DNA of 64,000 nt from Diphasiastrum complanatum (GCA_029204225.1 CM055102.1:21214637-21278636), one strand, 5' to 3'; shown: positions 1 through 13,139, counted from the stretch's first letter. Numbers and translations: made by a program. Notes: generated by a model not told the origin, from the letters alone.

Positions 1-209
1 TGACTTCAATTTCCATAGAAAGAATACTATAAATGCCACAACAGATGACGGAGACTCTTTCTACATGCAAAATCAAACAATGATTTGGTGTTTGTCAAAG
101 CTATCTTTGCACTCTAAAAAAAAAAAACATGTATCATTTACTGAACCATTAAGTGAGTGTTTTACATATTATTCTGAATGTTCAAATAGAAACAACATGA
201 AAAAAAACG
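1..209. other. upstream flank, no gene seen
   Basis: AT-rich DNA with an A-rich run near 115-128. I see no coding signal. It may hold the 5' part of the transposon-like unit that follows, but the window starts here and no terminal repeat can be recognised. Confidence 0.4.
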
Positions 210-2664
210 TTGGATCATCCTTGTGGTTCAAAAAGAGGTAGCATCCAAAAAACGTCGACAAGATCAGTAGATGTAGAAAACAGATTCGCTAATTGCAATA
301 CAACAATATCAAGTAACTATAACTCGAATATCTTGACAGGAATCGAAAATATTTCTCAAGGTCATAATATGTCAAGATCAAGTAACTATAACTCGGATAT
401 CTTGACAAGAATCGAAGATACTTCTCATGATCGTAATATGTCAAGAACAAGTAGCTATTATCTGGATATCTTGACAGATGTCAAGGATGTGGTCACTCGC
501 ACTAATATATCTGCATCAACATATAACTTGGATATTCTTACAGGTGTGGAGGATGTTGGAGAGGCTATTGATAACAACAAAAATAAAAGACGTCATTTTC
601 AAATCGGCATTCAAACAAAACGTACACCGAATTTGTCAATTTTCGCAAATGCAATGCATCCATCTGCTGTAATTCAGATTTTTCGAAATTCGATTTCGAT
701 GAACATGATTACACAAGCAACATATTACATGATGCTAATATGACAAACAATCCTAGAAGATCAAGATGGTCACAAGTAGATGAAGTTTTTGAAGATCTAC
801 AAAGAGAGCCTCAAGTATGTCCAACATCCTTTGGAACTCTTGAAAGTTTCAAAAGAAAGTGTGTGCTTGCTTGTGTTGCACCAAAAAAAGCAAAATATGT
901 TTTATCTCAGAAAATATAAGGGAAACATTGATGCAACCATGTTGTAGTAAGTTGTGCATTCGACAAATCACCTACAAAGAATGTGAAGACTTGCGAGTAG
1001 GTGTGTGGAGAAAATGAGGAGCTGACAAGCATAATCAATTATTGCAGATGTTCAAATGTTTTTTCATAGACGAGAAAGTCAGATGCAATGTTTGATATTT
1101 TAGAAAAACCCAAATTGTATTTCAAGCCTACGTTGGATGGTAAAGCTATATGCATAAAAGCATATCAAAATCGATTGGAAATCTCTCATGGAATGTTTTG
1201 GCACTATAATTGTTGAGGAACGTTATTCCATTGTGTACAAGTTTCATGGAAACGCCGACACATTCAAACAACGTGGAAATTCTTTGAAAGGGTTGGCCAT
1301 AATGCATGGGATTTTGGAAAAGCATACATTGCCTCAACCACATCTGCAACATAAATCAAAAGATGGCGCTGTTATTTGCGAACATCATCTCCCACTCAGC
1401 ATGCATAAACATGACGTCTTCAAAACTATAAACACACAACTTAAAGACGCATGTATTTCTGAAGTTTCAAGATCCACACTCTACAAGATGTGGAGACAAG
1501 AGTTTGGACATGTCAAGACTCCAACAAGACAAAGAATGTCCAAATGCAAAATATGTGACGACCTTAAAAATGCAATAGAGACAACTCCCGACATTAGGAT
1601 GAGTGATCGCCATATTGCATTGAGAGGTCATCATCTACATCATGTTTTCATTCTAGAAAATTGTATGCATATTGGAAAGAAGAGTCAAGATCCCATCCTG
1701 AACAGTCCTTGTGTCTTATCATTGATGGAATGGATCAAAATACAACAACATTATCCCGTTTCAATAAGACTCCTTCCAAATTAGAGGGGAATCAATTTTT
1801 GAAAACACATGTTTGTGGGTTATTGGTTCATGGATTCAAGTTGCTTTGTGATGTTTGGATTGACACCTTGCATGCTCATGATAGCAATCAAGTTGCCACA
1901 TCAATAATGCGAGCAATAAGAAAGGTACAAGCATCACGAGGTAACTTACCTCCGATCTTACGTATTCAAGTTGACAATTGTTGGAGGGAGAGCAAGAAAA
2001 AAATCATTTTTGGTCTTTGTTGTCTGTAGTGGCACATAACATCTTCAAAAGGTAGAAATGAGATTTCTTTTGGTTGGCCACACATGAAGACATAGATCAG
2101 GTTTTTCAGTGTCATATCCAGGGCTTTGAAGTCCAAATCAGTTCACACAATGCCATATATGCTAGCACGAATTGGTGAAAAGATAGGTGGCGATGTATCG
2201 AAAACACTGAAGTAGAAATACTGGAACAGATGGTAGACTGGAAACAATTTATAGATCCTTGTATTGCTCAAGGAAATGACGGCTTAGAAGGACACACCAA
2301 TCCTCACTATTTTTGCTTTCAAATGATGAATGGTGAGCCAACCATACAATGGAAATACTATTCTAATGATGGAGACAACGCATGGAGTGAACCTTTCAAA
2401 CTATTGCAGCATGTACTTTCAAAAGATGGAGCGATCTTTCTAGCATCCACGAAGGATCTGGATCCAGATGAAATGAGAGGAATAATGTCCTTTATTGATT
2501 ATTTGTGGTTCATGAGCCAGAAGTTTCCAGAATACAAGGATCGCAATGATGCATGTGTGATGGAAACCACAAAACTTGTCGAATATCTTTTCAAAGAAAA
2601 AATGCTATCAGGATCAATGTATAGCCAAATCATATTCCATGGCATGTGTATTGTAAGACCATGA
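210..2664 (+). pseudogene. DUF7869-like transposase-type gene, copy 1 (decayed)
   Basis: A broken reading frame for a protein I recall as the DUF7869 type, probably an RNase H-fold (DDE-like) transposase; that identity rests on motif memory. The N-terminus (210-743) has four diverged repeats around SNYN(S/L)DILT. A frameshift near 660-700 moves the frame to one running to about 918. The middle piece (1,188-1,784) has a CKICDDL Cys pair. The core (1,661-2,029, another frame) has IDGMDQNTTTLSRF, a likely first acidic residue, and IQVDNCWRESK, a likely DN motif. The GHTHED block is damaged near 2,070-2,100. The C-terminal piece (2,230-2,664) is open. Compared with the copy at 56.3-58.5 kb, about 0.8 kb near 2,620 is missing. 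Several stops and frame changes make this copy non-functional. Confidence 0.6.
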
Positions 2665-3268
2665 GGAAAATAGTTTCTAATTCTCAACCTTTAGAATATT
2701 GAAATAGTAAATCACTAGTCTAAAAGGTTAAACTTCTACAAATTTGTCTAGAATTGCACCAAAGTTGTGCATCTTTTATAATAGTCTCTTGACTAATGTA
2801 GGGCTTGGCCCAAGACCATTAATTATAAATGAACCACTTTTAGTGGCAAATGACACATTGTGATTAAATTTTTTTATGAGAGTTCTTATAATACAGCTTG
2901 TTCAAAGTAGTATATGATTCAATGATGTTTATGTTTCTTTTAAATATCAAATTATGTTTATGTTTCTTTTGAAATTCTAAATCAATGTTTATGTTTAAAA
3001 GTTGTCTATGTTATTCAGATCGACACTAATTTTGGACAATTATATTAGGTGCTCATAGCTATTGGACAAAAGCATCAATAAATTTTAGAAAGCTAACTAA
3101 ATTATGACTTGTTGATCAAATTTGTCTTGTTTGGCTTTTACTTGTATTGAAATGAGATTCGAACTTGAGAAAATCCCACTTCAAAAATTAGTAAGTTTTT
3201 ATTGTTTTTCTTATTTGGCTCTTTTGGTACCATGTGTAGAAAATAGTCCTGAATAAATTAAAAAGTCC
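2665..3268 (+). repeat. 3' noncoding part of the DUF7869-like element, copy 1
   Basis: AT-rich DNA that closely matches 57,896-58,476 in the same orientation, for example around the shared words GACACATTGTGATTAAATTT and CTCTTTTGGTACCAT. The match breaks at 3,268/58,476, where the second copy is interrupted by an LTR. So the element extends at least 600 bp past the coding part. No terminal inverted repeat is recognised. Confidence 0.65.
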
Positions 3269-4085
3269 AAAACTAATTGAGATAGTGTTACAAGCAATAC
3301 ACACAAAACAAACAATTTTTGGCAAATTCTCTTCACACAGTATGACAAAGAGCAATAAAGCATCTATCCTCGTCTATCACCAAAAAGTTTGCCTATGATT
3401 GGATTAGAGCGGCTACAAGCAGCAGCAGAAGCATATCATCTACGCTGCAGACTGCCATACCACCCTCTTTAACACAATTTGTTGAAAAAATAAAAGAAAA
3501 AATAAGTCAGAGACAAAGTCATGTGGGGAGCAGCACTGACACTTCTTGGAGATTTTTTTTGCAAAGTGAAGGCCTCCAAAGGAAAGAAGCGATTTGTTGT
3601 GGGGTCGATGAATCGAACTTAATGGTCATTCCTTCATGTGCTTGGGAGAGTCCCACACTATACATTTTTGATAATATCGAGTTAATTAGTTCAAGTTACA
3701 TCACTACATTGGTGTGACATTGCCTAACCACCCTCATGGCAGAACACAAATTGTGTGTTATTGTACTATTTTTGGAACAAAGTATTAAAGAGGGAGTCAA
3801 GGGAAGCTTAAAATCAATGCACGACATAAAACTCTCGATATTTGAGGTTATTACGAGCTTGCTACCCCTCTAAAACAAGGTGGAGTGCAAATGCAAAATT
3901 TGCAACCTGTTCTATATGTCTTGTATATTGCTGATGCGCCAAGTGATCTGAACGCCTGTGTGCATAATAAACTCAAATTTTTGAGTCTGTGTTTTGCGAC
4001 CAAGGGAAGGTGCCTAAAACATTTGTGACTTGTAGTCTGGTTGCAAAAAACAGTCTCAGGTTCCTAGGAAAGTGTAGAAAATAGC
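3269..4085. other. no gene seen
   Basis: About 800 bp with no convincing coding frame. The 64-codon open frame at 3,523-3,717 resembles nothing I know. The right end leads into the gypsy integrase fragment. Confidence 0.4.
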
Positions 4086-4380
4086 GGAACAATTCTCTAT
4101 CCGAGGTGGGTTACTATTTCGGAATGGAAAAATTTGTGTACCAGTGGATGATGAGTTAAATAAAAAGATTCTTTGTGAGTGTTATGACATTCCCTGTGTA
4201 GGTCATTCGGGTATACACAGGACTTTGGACTTGGCCAGAAGAGAGTTTTATTGGCCAAAACTCAAGCCATTTGTTGAGTCTCACGTGGTTAAATGTAGAC
4301 CTTGTCAGTTAGCCAAAGCTGAACGCTTGAAGACTGGAGGGTTGTTACATCTCCTAGATATCCCTATTCCACAGGAGTAA
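4086..4380 (+). pseudogene. Ty3/gypsy integrase zinc-binding fragment
   Basis: A scrap of gypsy-type polyprotein. The reading runs from GGLLFRNGKICVPVDDEL (about 4,108) into the integrase H2C2 domain: GHSGIHRTLDLARREFYWP, then HVVKCRPCQLAKAE. The H-x-H ... C-x2-C spacing is intact. It stops just after the zinc domain, so the catalytic core is missing, and no reverse transcriptase is seen upstream. It is an isolated fragment of a degraded element and cannot be linked to the other gypsy pieces in the window. Confidence 0.85.
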
Positions 4381-5646
4381 ATCAACTACTCAAGTCAATT
4401 GTTCATGATTTAGAAATCTTAAATGTCTAGGTGCATATCTTAATTGTACTATACAAGACCACATTTAGCTCCATCTCCAAATCACTTTTAAATTAACCTA
4501 TCGATCTATCAGAACAGATCTGTTAACTTTGCAAGTAATTGTCAAATACAATACTTGATCATACATCTATGTTCAACGACTAGGTTAAGTGCACCTAGTA
4601 ACCTTAGTAACCAAGAATACATAGTAGATACAAACAAGATTAATCGTGCACATATGAGAAAAATCTCATTATGACCCACTACACAAACATATACGTCATT
4701 ATTTGGCAGACTCCTCCAAAATCCACATATGTTACTCACATATCTCACTGAGAATCTTGTAACTCAGCTACAGAAGAATTCTATTTCTTAAGAGTAAATA
4801 ACATATCTAGGAAATCTCTGAAGTGAATAATTCCACATCACAAGTTTTCCAACCATCATATTTTACCAACAAAATTCCTTCAACCAATCAACCTACTCCA
4901 AATCTTAGTGCACAAACCAATATTAGGTTGAGTTATACAAACATCTTTATACATAAGGTTAAGATTAAAACCTTATTCCATTTTTACTTGGTAGCCAATC
5001 AGTGAACCTTAATCTAATATTTACCACTACTTCTCATATTCATGAATATCTCACAGTTCAAAACCCCCAAAACTATTCTAGACAAACGGGACTTCTTTCT
5101 CAAAATTATAGAATATCTTATCCCGAGTGATAGAAACATTATTCCCAATAATCAACTATCAAATAGAGATAATCATTTGGGCTTAGGAAGTCTAAATTCC
5201 ATTTAATCAGTTGAAAATATCAATTGATTCCGAGCTATATTCACAAAAATGAGATGGAAGCCTAAATTCATATAGCTTTAACAGTCCTTCTAAACCAAGT
5301 TATATGAATCTCAATCCAATTGTCTCATACAAAAAAAATTTCTAAAAAGTAGAGGTTTAAATCATAGTTGCACTGCGTTTCTGAAACGCGTTCAGAAATG
5401 CGTTTCAGAAACGCGTTTCGGAAATATGGATTTTTTTTTCAAAAACATTTTTTTTTTTTTATTTTTTTGGTTTTTTTTTTGTGCAATATGGGTATCAGGT
5501 AAAAGCTCTAATTAAGAGCATAATTACTGTGTATTTTGCCGAATGTTTCGGGTGCAGGATGGTCTAGTTTAGATGTATTAACTCCTAGGTTTACACTTTA
5601 ACTCCCAGGTGCATTAATAAAAAAATATGATGCCCCAAAATTCTCC

Positions 5647-5649
<3 letters not shown>
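4381..5649. other. noncoding spacer
   Basis: AT-rich DNA with only short chance open frames. The one structured part is the group of palindromes at 5,375-5,420, listed separately. Poly-T runs follow at 5,430-5,480. Confidence 0.5.
5375..5420. repeat. cluster of GAAACGCGTTTC-type palindromes
   Basis: The 13-mers CGTTTCTGAAACG (5,376-5,388) and CGTTTCAGAAACG (5,401-5,413) are exact reverse complements 12 bp apart, and each is nearly self-complementary. The next bases extend the pattern to ACGCGTTTC. They could form a hairpin or be a cluster of binding sites. No gene is next to them. Confidence 0.7.

Positions 5650-5728
<79 letters not shown>
5650..5728. repeat. (CT)n microsatellite
   Basis: An uninterrupted CT run of about 40 units. 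The open frames across it are dipeptide translations with no biological meaning. Confidence 0.98.
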
Positions 5729-5733
<5 letters not shown>

Positions 5734-5824
5734 CTCTCTCAGATCCAACAAACTAAACAAAAATGCTGAATTATGCTACACAAAAACCATGCTAAGTGCT
5801 CTAAACCAATCACCATACTGCATC

Positions 5825-6406
<582 letters not shown>

Positions 6407-8895
6407 CTATGATGATGTCTGGTCAACGACTGTCTGTAATGCTCCACTCCTGTCTACAAAAAGCGAACTCAGCTCCCCCCTCCCAGAACCTCTAGGTCTC
6501 CCCCTAGGCCTACGTGTCGGAATGGCTGGCTCCTCCTCCGTCTCCGCATCAGGGTCCACCAGCAAGTCAACCAGGTCATCTCCTTGTGCCTCCACACCCA
6601 TCTCCTCATCCTCCTCTGTATCCCCCTCAACCCACTCATCCTCCTCCTGAACTCCTCTCCACCCTCCAAGCCCTCATTACCCTCCTCCTCAGCCCTAGCC
6701 CTCTGCCTGTCTGCCCTCCTTGAACGTCGTAAAACCCGTGCGTCAGCCTGCGCCTGTCTATATAGCTCTCTATAGGTCTCATCATCCATCTCCTCCTGCG
6801 TGGGTGGTGCCCGAGGAGCAGCAGCTGCCGAATCCACCAAGCAAGTGTCAGGGTTCACCTGCAACCAAAAACAATACATTGTTGTCAGAAATTCATTGCA
6901 TAATTTAAAAGCAATTCAGTTTGTCAAAGCATAGCAAGAAATAGGGGGTGATGATGTGACTCACCTCGAGCATCTATCCCCCTCCTTGTGTGTGCCTCAA
7001 CATACGGTCGTTGGTGTTCACAAACACCAACCACCTACACTGTTCGATGGACAGCTTGTTCCTCTTCTGCGTGTGATACAAGGCCCAGGTGCTCCAATTT
7101 TGCTCCCAAGATTTTGCTGAACAGTCCGGTGCAACGACTCTCTCGGCCAGTCGTCGCAGGTCATCTATGCTGCGCCCATGGTAGCCCCACCATGAAACAG
7201 GCCTTAACATATCCTCCCTCTGCCGACTCTGCTCTCCATCGAAAGGAAACTGGTAGCGCTCAAAGATCAACAGCTGGTATGCAATGTTAGTGAGCATCGG
7301 ACCTGTTGGCAGAAGAAAAAACATGGCTCATGTAAGTCCTCTTGAATTCACACACTAGCAATGAGCACACTACAATCACTACTGCAGTACTTAGCCTACC
7401 AAGCAATTTATCACACGTACCTGGTCCAGGCTATACACGCTCCGTGTACTCCACCCATCCCCATTGCAGCTCCCGATCGTCCCGATCCCTAGTCTCGCGC
7501 CACAAGGGGTGCAATATGTGGGCTACGACATGGATGGATTGGTGGAAGTAGTCCCATCTGGCCTCCCAGATACGTGAGATCTCATAGCAGGCAAATTATA
7601 ACAATAATGTAACCATAGCTACCATAGCATAAAAGAACTCTCCCATCTGTTTGCAGTTCAAAGCGTTATCCATGACAACCTGAACCACATGCTCCACCCC
7701 AATGTCAGCAATAACATCTCTAATAACCTCCCATATGAAATCGGTTGTGATGCCACCTCGAGTGGCATCCACATCACGTAGGAATACTGTGCCAAGCGGG
7801 CAAGAAACCAAGACATTGATGACCGATCGCCGACGAACGTCGGTCCATCCATGACTCAATATCGTGCATCCATATCTGCCACAAAACACCCATTAGCCAA
7901 ATGCAAAAATTGTGTCACGAGTCAACCCTAAACGCATGCAATGGGTTTATGAAAATAGAGTACTTACATCTGCCAAGCTGAGCGAATGGAACTCAGCTCT
8001 CGCGTAATGGTCTCCTCCTCTTGACGAAGCATCCTGCCTCACAATGTCTCTCGTCTGGGAGGCATCCATGTAGCATCCACGACTGCCATCTATGCGCAAA
8101 ACTCTCTGAACACCCAAGCGTCAGCAATAGCAAAGGAAATGTCGAACTCGTAAAAGAACTGGCCAGCAAGTCGAGTGCACCAGGCATACTGCTCTCTCTG
8201 CCACCCGCATCGATCAAGGGTCTGCTGTCTGGGCCTAACCTCTCTCTGCTATGCACATGGCGCTCGTGGTCTAACACGCGAACTTGATGGCTGATCTGTG
8301 GGTGTATCACTCTCTCTAGGAGGACCTGTCGAACCATGTGCTGCATCTATCGCCGAAGAAGAAGAGGGACGAGAAGGACCTGCTGCTGCTGGTCCAACCT
8401 ACTCATGTGATGCTCTCCCCTTTGAAGTAAGCCCTGTTGCTACGGGTGGAACTGGAGTGGCCCCGCCTGGACCATGCACTGCATCTAAACCTTGCCCAGA
8501 ATGTGCTATACTAGGCTATGCACTCGTAGTAGGCCGTGCCTGCATACCTGTGAACCTGCAGCTGCTCCTGCCCCTTGTCCCTATCCTTGTCCCTATCCAT
8601 GTCCCTGTCCCTGTCTAGAAACCTGTGATGCAGCACCGTGCCCGTACATAATAGACAACCTCTCACTCTCCTCATCGGAAATCCTAGGGCAATCATATAT
8701 GCCCAATGCCTGCCCACCCGGCCCTCTGACCCTTAGTAAGTGAGCCCTAGCCCTAGTAAGTGATCCTGTGAAGAGACCACCACAATGCAAGCATCTCCAT
8801 CTACGAACTCCCGAGCCATGGTGTGTAGCCACATCCCCCTCGATAAGCTCAACCTCGTCCCAAAGGCCTCGGCCCTGCACCGGCATCGTGTCCAC
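6407..8895 (-). pseudogene. hAT-family transposase, intron-containing pseudogene
   Basis: Reading the minus strand. The start region (from 8,895) carries a BED zinc finger, WRCLHCGGLFTGSLTRARAH, then GIYDC. A DUF659-like segment ends at a GTAAGT donor (7,968/7,967), with AGQFFYEFDISFAIADAW visible about 8,110-8,180. The next exon (7,875-7,421) opens after TGGCAG with GCTILSHGWTDVRRRS and ends at GTACGT. The next (7,302-6,965) follows CAACAG and holds the hAT C-terminal block SWEQNWSTWALYHTQKRNKL. A last exon starts at 6,858 after TTGCAG and, across a frameshift, ends with an AT-hook-like RRPRGRPRGSGRG. The central part after DNALNCKQMG is far shorter than in intact hAT proteins. In-frame stops occur (for example FCA*M, ERV*PG). 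Family identity is firm; activity is excluded for this copy. Confidence 0.85.
8540..8625. repeat. short tandem repeat inside the hAT reading frame
   Basis: Six-base units of the CCTTGTCCCTAT type repeat here. On the minus strand they read as Gln-Gly rich codons with stops and lie between the BED finger and the DUF659-like part of the hAT pseudogene. Confidence 0.7.
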
Positions 8896-11434
8896 ACGAG
8901 ATCAAACCTGCGAACAAAAACAAGCAAACAACCGTTCAGTAGAAGAAAACACACTGCATTGAAAAACATTACCAGTCTAAAATAGAGCTGAACACATCCG
9001 AGCACGTGTCACATTGATTCTAGTAAGATTATAGCAAGTGCCAAAAAACACACGAGACAGAGCGAGGGATAGAATAATTCCATTGCGAGCGATAACGAGT
9101 GACTGACGCTAGCATGGGAGTCCTTGCAGGCATCTAGGAGTCCAGTGTAGGCCTAAACCACGTACTGGTAGATGCTTGCACGATGCTCTAACCCTAAACC
9201 CTAAAAAAACATGGAATTAGAGCAAGAAAATTGAAATTTGTGCTACGGACGTAGACGGGCAGAATGGAGGTCATAGGAGTCTCTGCGGGAATGTGAAAAT
9301 GCATTCTAGGCTTAGACATCACCGGAATCGGTTGCCCAAAAACCATTGTTTGAAAATGGCAAAAAAAAAACAAGCATTTGGATTGTGGTGTTCAAATCTC
9401 GCAAGACGTGCCGTAATGGTTGAAACTGACCCCGTAGGAATCACCGTGTGCATGAAGAAAGGTGGTTTAGAGCCAAACTATGCTTGATTTGGTTGCCTAC
9501 AGCTCAATGGCAACACTTGCAAAAAAAACAAGCCTACACTTACCAAAGATCGAAAATTGATCATTTCAATCTGCGCAAAGCTCAGATCCCCTTGGCATCG
9601 TGCACACCACCTCCGTATCACCGAGTAGATGCATGTCAACTATCTACACGCCGAGATCCGACGCCTACAGCTCAAAACCAAAAAATTCACCTCCTCTATG
9701 GCTGGCTTGATTCTGGCCGTGAAGAGGTGCTGGAAATTTTTAATATATTGATTTTTTTTCAAATGTTCATGAGGACAATCATTTTGGATGCTTGCCCTAT
9801 ATAAGCACAAACATGACGATGTAAAAAATTTACTTTGAGCATTCATTCGAATTTAATGCCAGGATATCATTAGAGGAGGTCCAAGCACCAAAAGGGCCAT
9901 TTGTCAAAATGCTTTTGTTGACAATCCAACCATTTAGTGTACATGTGGCCCAGTAAAGTTTTTCCACTTGTGCAGTTATGTAGGGCCCAGAAGATTATTT
10001 GTAACATGTATTAAACGGGGCCAAGAGCCCATATGGTTGTGAAACATTAAGAAAGTAATTGTGAATTAAGAATTATAATCGTAGATTGTTTATTAAGGAA
10101 TGTGTAGTTGTACAAGGTAGGTGTTGTCATCGTAAGTAGGAAGTTAAGATAAGTCATAGTCATTGGAACTGAATAATTAGAAGTAGTTGTAGGAGTGATG
10201 TTACAGGTCATGACGAGAAGCTAAACCGACCGTGAAGGACCGCAAAATGGACAATTATAGGCCTTGATGGGTACATAGGACAATCTAAGCCAGAAGTATT
10301 GGAGAGATGAAGGGTGAGAGCCGAGCACTGTCATGTTTAGTTTTAGTCTATGTGTGAGTCACGACAACAAGAGAGAATTTTCTTGCTTAAGACCTTCTAA
10401 GTGACCAGTATGTAGATGCTAAATTTGATGTATCAGCCTTTGTTTTTGGAATTGATTACCACATTGTCATATATTATGGGTTGTGAATATGATTGTGGAA
10501 TCATTGCATGACGTCAGTTGTTCATGGTTATTCCTATTTAATTAGTGTCATGCTGTTGGTTATATTGTTAATGTTGCTGTTGTTATTGGATACATGTTAG
10601 ATTAGAGGGTTCCGTTGTCGTAATTAGGAACAGGGAGTTAAGGGATTAAACAACACTCCTAACACCTTTTTGGTTCCGTTGCTAGGACAATTCTTTGTGG
10701 TAGCATATTCTGGAGTGGAACGAGTTCGACTTGTGGGTGGACTTAGCATTGGAGGAAGTGGAGTTGCCTCTAATGTCTACAGGTGCTAGCTGTTCGGATT
10801 CAGGGAGATCTAATATTTTACATGGAATGGAGGCTGTATCAAAAGGCCGTACTCGGACAGCTGTATTCTAGTGTTTCAAAGGTAAGAAACACGATGATCC
10901 TGATATGCACATTTCACTAGTTCCTAGTGGTTTATCAAACAAATCATGAAGTGGAAGACATTCAGAAATTAGAATTGTTCCCAACCACATTGCGGACTCC
11001 AAGAATTTCGGAGTTGGGAGGAATTGCAAAGGGCATTCCTTGAAAGGTATCGAAAGGAACATTATTAGCTATGCACCACTCTGCCTCAACAGATGCCATA
11101 ATACAATCTCAAAAATCATATGTATGTCAAATTACTGACTCAAATGATTTTCTCAACAATATTTTGAAGCATTGGTAAAGAAAATGTCTTCTTACATCTA
11201 AGTGTTTTAGAAAAATAGCTAAACATTTGATCAATTTAATCGTGAGTGTGACCGACCAATTCTCAACACAGCCAATACCAGGAGATACATAAACCGTGGT
11301 GATTCAAGCAGCCACCAGTTGGAAGCCGAAGACACCATACGATTGCAATTTCAAAAAGATTCATCAAAAACCATATCAAACGTACTTTACTAGATAAATT
11401 ACAGACGATTAAGCAGAAACGGAAGGATGATGTG
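8896..11434. other. noncoding spacer, no gene seen
   Basis: About 2.5 kb without a convincing gene. On the minus strand a TTCGCAG-type acceptor lies just before the hAT start, so a 5' hAT exon may sit near 8,910-9,000. A short telomere-like AACCCTAAACCCTAAA lies near 9,190. The 10.0-10.8 kb part has the look of retroelement noncoding sequence, but no LTR boundary can be fixed. Confidence 0.35.
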
Positions 11435-11912
11435 TTACAGTGAGACTTTCAGTCCAGTAGTCAAGCATTCATCGATCTGAGCCCTCTTATCATATGCTGC
11501 AGCTGCCAACCTTGAGGTGTATCAACTTGATGTGCAAAAAACCTATCTGAATGGAGTTATACAAGAAGACATCTACATGATCTAGCCCGAAGGATATGTT
11601 CTGGAAGGTATGAAGAATCATGTCTGTAGACTCCATAAAGCACTCTATGGATTGAAACAGTCTACCAGAGCTTGGTTTCAGAATATCAACACATTCCTCA
11701 TCGAACGAGGTTTCCAACCAAGCACTGTTGATTGTAACGTCTATTCCAAGTCGATGCAACAATCCTTCATTATCATCACCTTATACATGGATGATACATT
11801 GCTTTTCAGCAACAATACCAATTTGGTCAAGGATTCTAAACAGATGATGTTTTCTGAGTTCAACATGATTGATTTGGACGAAGCTCACTTCTGTCTAGGC
11901 ATTCGTATGCTA
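11435..11912 (+). pseudogene. Ty1/copia reverse transcriptase fragment
   Basis: Starts with YSETFSPVVKHSSI, the typical copia RT opening, and continues through DVQKTYLNGVIQEDIYM, LHKALYGLKQSTRAWF and the catalytic LYMDDTLLFSNN, where YxDD has changed to YMDD, a form seen in other reverse transcriptases. Stops occur at about 11,475 and 11,583. It ends abruptly at HFCLGIRM, after which a different repeat begins. It is the same family as the copia pol pieces at 13.1-14.8 kb and 26.2-28.6 kb, judging by near-identical motifs. Confidence 0.9.
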
Positions 11913-11924
11913 ATTTCAGCGAAC

Positions 11925-12075
11925 GCTGATGTCCTGGCCTTCTCACACTCATCCCATGCACTGTGCAATCAGATTTGACAACGACAGCAGCCACCCACGA
12001 TCTCCCACAAACAGCACAACCACTTCTGTACTTTCTTCATATGCACACCTGTAAAAATTATGTATATAATGAATA
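11925..12075 (+). repeat. short repeat found downstream of copia pol, copy 1
   Basis: Resembles 29,028-29,175: both hold GCAGCCACCCA(C/T)(A/G)ATCTCC, then CTGTACTTTC, then TGCACACCTGTAA and ATTATGTATATA. In both places the repeat lies downstream of a truncated copia pol fragment. It is probably noncoding sequence of that retroelement family or a small passenger element. Confidence 0.6.
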
Positions 12076-12149
12076 CCATCTACGTATTCAGCTATGAAGT
12101 ATCAAAATGATATCAAAATAGCATGTATCAGAACGAAACATCACTGACA

Positions 12150-12910
12150 ATTAGAGATAGACATTTTAGAGTCGCGCATTGATTCTTTTCTTGACGAGGA
12201 AGAGGTAGCTTTCGAATATTCACATGTGCAAAGGCTTCCTGTACAATTTTAAACAATAGAGTATATGCTTTACGACTAATTCCTGAATAATCACATGCTC
12301 CCTAGATAACTCTTGCATCCAAGGCATGTTGAATGCTCTTTATAATCATTGTGGCAATATCATTCTTAATCATGTCACAACGAGAATTTTTTAGTATTTT
12401 TTTTGTAGTTTTTGATGACAATATGGAACCCAAAGATTTTTCAATACTCGTAGAATCTTTAAAATGTTCTCTCGCCACCAAAGATGATCTGCAAGACATA
12501 ATAAATAATAAACTTGATCTTAAGAAAATAGCAAGCATTAGAAAAAAAAGCACATAAAAACTTAGCAAGCGTGTCATTGCTCTTTTAATTAATATTTACT
12601 TGAATGCTTGAATCATTTTGTTCTTGTTTCCACTTCTTGAAGACAGATCATCTATGTCTTTTTTTGGAAGTCGTTTGTGTTTTCTTATATTTAATTTTCT
12701 CTTGAGAACTTCGCCTTCAACAATAGCACTTTCTCTTTTAAAATTCTCAACGTCTCTCAACATAATTTGATTGGATATTTGAAGATCAATAACAAAAGTT
12801 TGCAATTCTGATATATTGGAGCTCAATGTCATATTCTCGTATATTTGTTTCTGCAAATTTTCTTGAAGTATTGCCTTCTCATTGTTTGTTTGAATCAACA
12901 AATACTCCAA
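12150..12910 (-). pseudogene. second-family transposase-like gene, copy 1 (5' part only)
   Basis: Minus strand. The first exon (12,910-12,602) begins with a predicted coiled coil and ends in a basic stretch, KRLPKKDIDDLSSRSGNKNK, then a GTAAAT donor. An intron of about 120 bp ends at CTTGCAG. The next exon reads KSSLVAREHFKDSTSIEK and continues to about 12,150 with one stop (RVI*GACDYSGIS). It matches the plus-strand copy at 22.7-23.4 kb exon for exon, with the intron at the same phase-2 position. The catalytic half is absent. The function is inferred from the longer copy. Confidence 0.6.
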
Positions 12911-13139
12911 TACTCATGTTCGCTTCATTGCTTAATATATCCCGTATTGGCTCAACTTTTGACAGTATCCCAACAATCCACTATGTCCATTACACACAAA
13001 ATTCAATAATTGGTCAGTAGTTTGAAAGTCCAGAAAACATCCTGTACTTGGATCTTTGGAATAAATTGATCCAACTATCCACAAATCAATATTTCTACAA
13101 TTTTTTTCTCTAAGTTCTTTCTTACAAGTCTCATTAATC
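12911..13139. other. short spacer
   Basis: No gene seen. It separates the truncated transposase-like copy from the minus-strand copia fragment and may still belong to the 5' end of the former. Confidence 0.3.

Noticed and set aside
9185-9210. AACCCTAAACCCTAAA, a plant telomere-like word
   Set aside because: Only two or three units; far too short for a telomere or clear interstitial telomeric array.
10940-11060. A frame with WEELQRAFLERYRK, reminiscent of gag
   Set aside because: One short match only, interrupted by stops and without a zinc knuckle or capsid context.
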